Below are positions 61,444 through 64,000 of a stretch of DNA of 64,000 nucleotides, in pieces. Origin of the DNA: Leptospira dzoumogneensis (GTDB lineage Bacteria; Spirochaetota; Leptospiria; Leptospirales; Leptospiraceae); NCBI RefSeq assembly GCF_004770895.1, contig NZ_RQHS01000018.1, forward strand, positions 521,856 through 585,855, in the 5' to 3' direction. Within the stretch, counting starts at the first letter, position 1. Each line of letters opens with the position of its first letter. Both the position numbers and the translations under genes were made by a program. Under the pieces are notes generated by a model, which saw only the letters and a program-made list of their open reading frames with translations, was not told the origin of the DNA and did no database searches.

Positions 61444-62252
61444 AACAAATCCAGGAAATTATTAATATATTCCTTCCGGCAAAAAATCTAAATTTCGAAA
61501 AGATGGGGCCTACCAATCCGAATGCGAGAGGTATCCCTGTTCCTTCTTCTAAAAAAGGATTTCACTTGGACAAATCAATTGAGAAGGTTTGTCCCACCGG
61601 CGGTTTAAAAGTATCCTCTTCTAAGGAGGTTACATTTGATTACGGTGCATGTTTACAGTGCGGTCATTGTGTAGAAGCTTCTTCCGGACAATTGGAAAAC
61701 TCGGGATTTGTCCACGTATATTCAGCGGATAGAGAAGCATTAAAAGTACGTTATATAGATGGAGTTCCAGCGTCTTATGAGGAAGAAGTTTCCGAAAACG
61801 TAAAACAATTCCGTAAGATCACCAAAAACACAGGCTTCCAATACAGAGAAGTCGCGGCAAGCGGCAATAACGCCACAGAAGCCGAGATCAACGCGAGTTT
61901 TAATGCGGTTTTTGACAGCGAAGCAAGTATGGTAAGAGTGGTAGCATCTCCCAAACATTCGGATGCAGTCGTGTTCGCAGGACCGGTTGGACCGAATATG
62001 GAAATTCCTCTGCAAGTCGCCTGGGATACAACTCCAGGGCCTAAGGCGCTTATCGCCTGCGGAACGGAAGCAGTTTCCGGCGGACTTTTCCAAAGAGGAA
62101 AATTACCGAAAGAGCCGGATCTGTTTATCGGAGGAGATCCTCCTAGACCGGATGTAATCGTAAGCGCTTTCCGTTATTTAATGGGCAGGAAGAAGTTCTC
62201 CTTTAGAGAAGAACTTTCCAAATTCTTAACGGAACGACGCTCTAAATCTTAA
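61440..62252 (+). CDS. NuoB/HyfI-like small subunit fused to a ferredoxin domain, proximal cluster lost
   Basis: 270 residues. The N-terminal part is a half-ferredoxin: VCPTGG (Cys51) and CLQCGHC (Cys71, 74, 77) are enough for one [4Fe-4S] cluster of the bacterial ferredoxin fold, while the other cluster's ligands are missing. The C-terminal part is NuoB-like (VVFAGPVGPNMEIPLQ; DPPRPDVI) but the four proximal-cluster Cys positions read Ser141, Asn144, Glu210 and Asp233. Loss of these agrees with the ligand loss in the large subunit. Last gene of the operon. Confidence 0.84.
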   Translation: MKQIQEIINIFLPAKNLNFEKMGPTNPNARGIPVPSSKKGFHLDKSIEKVCPTGGLKVSSSKEVTFDYGACLQCGHCVEASSGQLENSGFVHVYSADREALKVRYIDGVPASYEEEVSENVKQFRKITKNTGFQYREVAASGNNATEAEINASFNAVFDSEASMVRVVASPKHSDAVVFAGPVGPNMEIPLQVAWDTTPGPKALIACGTEAVSGGLFQRGKLPKEPDLFIGGDPPRPDVIVSAFRYLMGRKKFSFREELSKFLTERRSKS

Positions 62253-62269
62253 ATCTCATCCGGAAGCTT

Positions 62270-63682
62270 TTACGTAGAAGTAATCATCTCACCTGCGTAA
62301 AACGCTTCCTTCGTTTTTAAACCGATCCCTGAAAATTTATCTTCTCCGTTTATATCTGAGATCACATCCATAGGATAAGAGATCCTTGGGTCTAATTTCG
62401 TATGGATCGGATAAAATCTTTTTTGGTCCAGATATGAATAAGAAGTCAGGATCACCACTTCCTGGCTCTGGAAGACAGCTTCCAGATTACGTACCATTGT
62501 ATTCACTCTAGAAGAAACGTTTTCATTAAAATCCTCCCAAGTCCTAAGTTCTCCTGAAATTTCCACATTCAAATGAACGATAGCAGGGTAGGGCTTGGGA
62601 TCATTTTGCCTATTCTTATCTAAAACTTTTTTGGCAACGAGTAGTGCATCCGTATCATCTCCTCTTCCCGTTTTTACCAGAACCGCTTTATTTCTTTGTA
62701 ATAGTTCAAAACCTTCTCCGTAACAGATCAGCTCTTCCGCATGATCTAAATGTTTCCAACGTTCTTCCGCAGCTAATTTGGAAAGTTTACGTTTTTGGTT
62801 TAAAGTATAAGCCACATTCCAGATGATCTGGTATAACAAACTAGGAAGAAGTGTAGAAGGCAGGTCTTTGATCCCGGAAAGTTTCTGATAGACTGCATGG
62901 AATAGATCCGGTTGTATTAATTTCTGGATCTCGATCTCTCCGGCAGAAATGATCGCAGAGATCTCACGGATCAAAAAGGATTTGAGAGAAAGAGAAGTCT
63001 GAAAATCCGCATAAAAATCAGGGATCTTTCCGGAAAATAGTTCTTCCGGAGTCTTAAATCCTACATTTTTAGAAATTGCAGGATCCTTAATTTGGTATTT
63101 TAAAAAAGCGGAATGGAATATTTCAGAAGGTTCGTTAAATCCGAAATTTGTAACTATTTCCTGAGAATCTATAATGGTACCGTCATCGAATATTAAAGTT
63201 TCGGACATCAAATCCGTATTCGTAATCCCTTCGATCACATAGAGCTGCTCTTTAGGAAAAACTTTCCGGACAGCTTCTGCTTGTTCTCTGATCGCAGCGC
63301 GGGCAGCTTCTTCATTCCCTCCGTGAGCCGCACAACCGAGTCCCGGGATATCGGATCTATGCATGTATGCTATAAATAACGCAGGCATTCCAGGTGTGTT
63401 GCATAACGCATCATTTACGACTCTATCTATACGATTCCAGAACCAAAAATTATTCAAGTTCGTAGAAACGATGTTTCCGTCCGTTCTACCAAAACGTATC
63501 GTAGTGACAGGATATCCTTTTAATTTACTTCCATGAACTCTTCCGTCTATACACTTAGTGACTAGTACTTTAGGAGTTCTTAAACTAAATTCACGGATCA
63601 CATGTTTCATTCTATGGATCGTTTCAGACTGTAGAATGTTTTCTTTTAAATATTGATCTATGTATTCTTTTGCCGGTCCCAA
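62270..63682 (-). CDS. CsoSCA-like / beta-class carbonic anhydrase-like protein
   Basis: 470 residues from TTG 63682, which has AGGAG at good spacing. The first half carries zinc and catalytic residues of the beta-CA superfamily: KCIDGR (Cys44, Asp46, Arg48), His108 in YMHRSD and Cys117 in GLGCAAHGGNEE. The CAAHG context and GITNTD point to the carboxysomal CsoSCA family. The second half (from about 300) repeats parts of the fold, with TGRGDDTDALLV, without the ligands, as CsoSCA does. No signal peptide or membrane helix. DabA-type and ordinary beta-CA are less likely on length and motif. No carboxysome genes in the window. Convergent with the Ehr-like operon. Confidence 0.72.
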   Translation of the reverse strand: MGPAKEYIDQYLKENILQSETIHRMKHVIREFSLRTPKVLVTKCIDGRVHGSKLKGYPVTTIRFGRTDGNIVSTNLNNFWFWNRIDRVVNDALCNTPGMPALFIAYMHRSDIPGLGCAAHGGNEEAARAAIREQAEAVRKVFPKEQLYVIEGITNTDLMSETLIFDDGTIIDSQEIVTNFGFNEPSEIFHSAFLKYQIKDPAISKNVGFKTPEELFSGKIPDFYADFQTSLSLKSFLIREISAIISAGEIEIQKLIQPDLFHAVYQKLSGIKDLPSTLLPSLLYQIIWNVAYTLNQKRKLSKLAAEERWKHLDHAEELICYGEGFELLQRNKAVLVKTGRGDDTDALLVAKKVLDKNRQNDPKPYPAIVHLNVEISGELRTWEDFNENVSSRVNTMVRNLEAVFQSQEVVILTSYSYLDQKRFYPIHTKLDPRISYPMDVISDINGEDKFSGIGLKTKEAFYAGEMITST

Positions 63683-64000
63683 TTGAATTCTCCTATCTTT
63701 AAGTCCGTAGAATACTTTCCCAATCCAGCTAATTTCTATTTATAATTCGAGAATAATAAAATCCTCATCCCTTGGAAATCCATTTATGCGACAGAAGAAT
63801 GGTCATAAGTTGAATAAAAGGTGAACTATTACTTTCGAGTTTTTCAGCTTATGTTCAGCCTATTTACATCTAAAATCAGAGTCTAAAAGGTTTGAAAAAA
63901 AGAGAAAAACTCGAAGAAATAAATACAAAAGTGATTTGACCGGTTGAGTGACGTAATTAATATGGTCTTTACGCCTGAAGGAGTTCACCCGGGAGGGGAA
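63683..64000 (+). promoter_or_regulatory. intergenic end of window with sigma-70-like promoter
   Basis: No gene is visible in these 318 bases. TTGACC (63936-63941), a 16-base spacer and TAATAT (63958-63963) make a good promoter reading out of the window to the right, toward a gene or RNA that begins past 64000. The rest is AT-rich with nothing else I can support. Confidence 0.45.

Noticed and set aside
60025..62252. Call as a true group 4 NiFe hydrogenase
   Set aside because: All four NiFe ligand positions and all four proximal-cluster positions are non-Cys by motif alignment, and no hydrogenase maturation genes (hyp) lie nearby.
62270..63682. Call as DabA (DUF2309)
   Set aside because: DabA is about 800 residues with a different second zinc motif and pairs with a DabB; this protein is 470 residues with a CsoSCA-like CAAHG motif.

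Overview
The window looks like a chromosomal segment of a Leptospira species (Spirochaetota). Moderate GC, the citramalate synthase of the leptospiral isoleucine route, a B12-dependent ribonucleotide reductase, lax lipoproteins, a full type II secretion operon and the general protein character all fit. The species is not fixed by the sequence; the GC seems higher than that of the classical pathogens, so an intermediate or saprophytic clade is my guess.

Layout. 1-4602: end of a degenerate HD-GYP protein, YraN, a small conserved protein, ComM/YifB (minus strand), a putative lipoprotein and a LysM-M23 peptidase. 4690-16839: one plus-strand type II secretion operon in the order gspC-D-E-F-G-H-I-J-K-L-M-N, ended by a bidirectional terminator shared with nrdJ (minus strand). 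20810-20885: tRNA-Asn, followed by about 500 bases of dispersed-repeat sequence. 21395-29529: a duplicated two-gene module (small anchored protein plus exported M19/amidohydrolase-like protein with two four-Cys domains) flanking a minus-strand histidine kinase/LytTR pair. 29648-36479: lipoprotein, DUF5684 and DUF2752 membrane proteins, an operon ending in AI-2E transporter-xseA-xseB, DedA and a DUF2183 phosphatase. 36605-41998: housekeeping run smr-cimA-pth-xerC-hslV-hslU. 42056-50373: GHKL-like protein, lone lipoyl domain, metallophosphoesterase, Mrp ATPase, a conserved protein, UbiX/UbiA-type pair, ferritin-like protein, Lys-rich protein, YchF.

50370-63682 is the most interesting part. It holds a membrane-bound AraC-type regulator, an SbtA-type bicarbonate transporter, an outer-membrane porin, a tightly overlapped six-gene operon for a complex I/group 4 hydrogenase-like membrane complex, and, convergent to it, a protein with carbonic-anhydrase signature residues that most resembles the carboxysomal CsoSCA family. 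By motif comparison the complex has lost all four NiFe-site cysteines and all four proximal-cluster cysteines, so it is not a hydrogenase. Together the genes suggest an inorganic-carbon uptake or hydration system in a heterotrophic spirochaete; this is inference from motifs and gene order.
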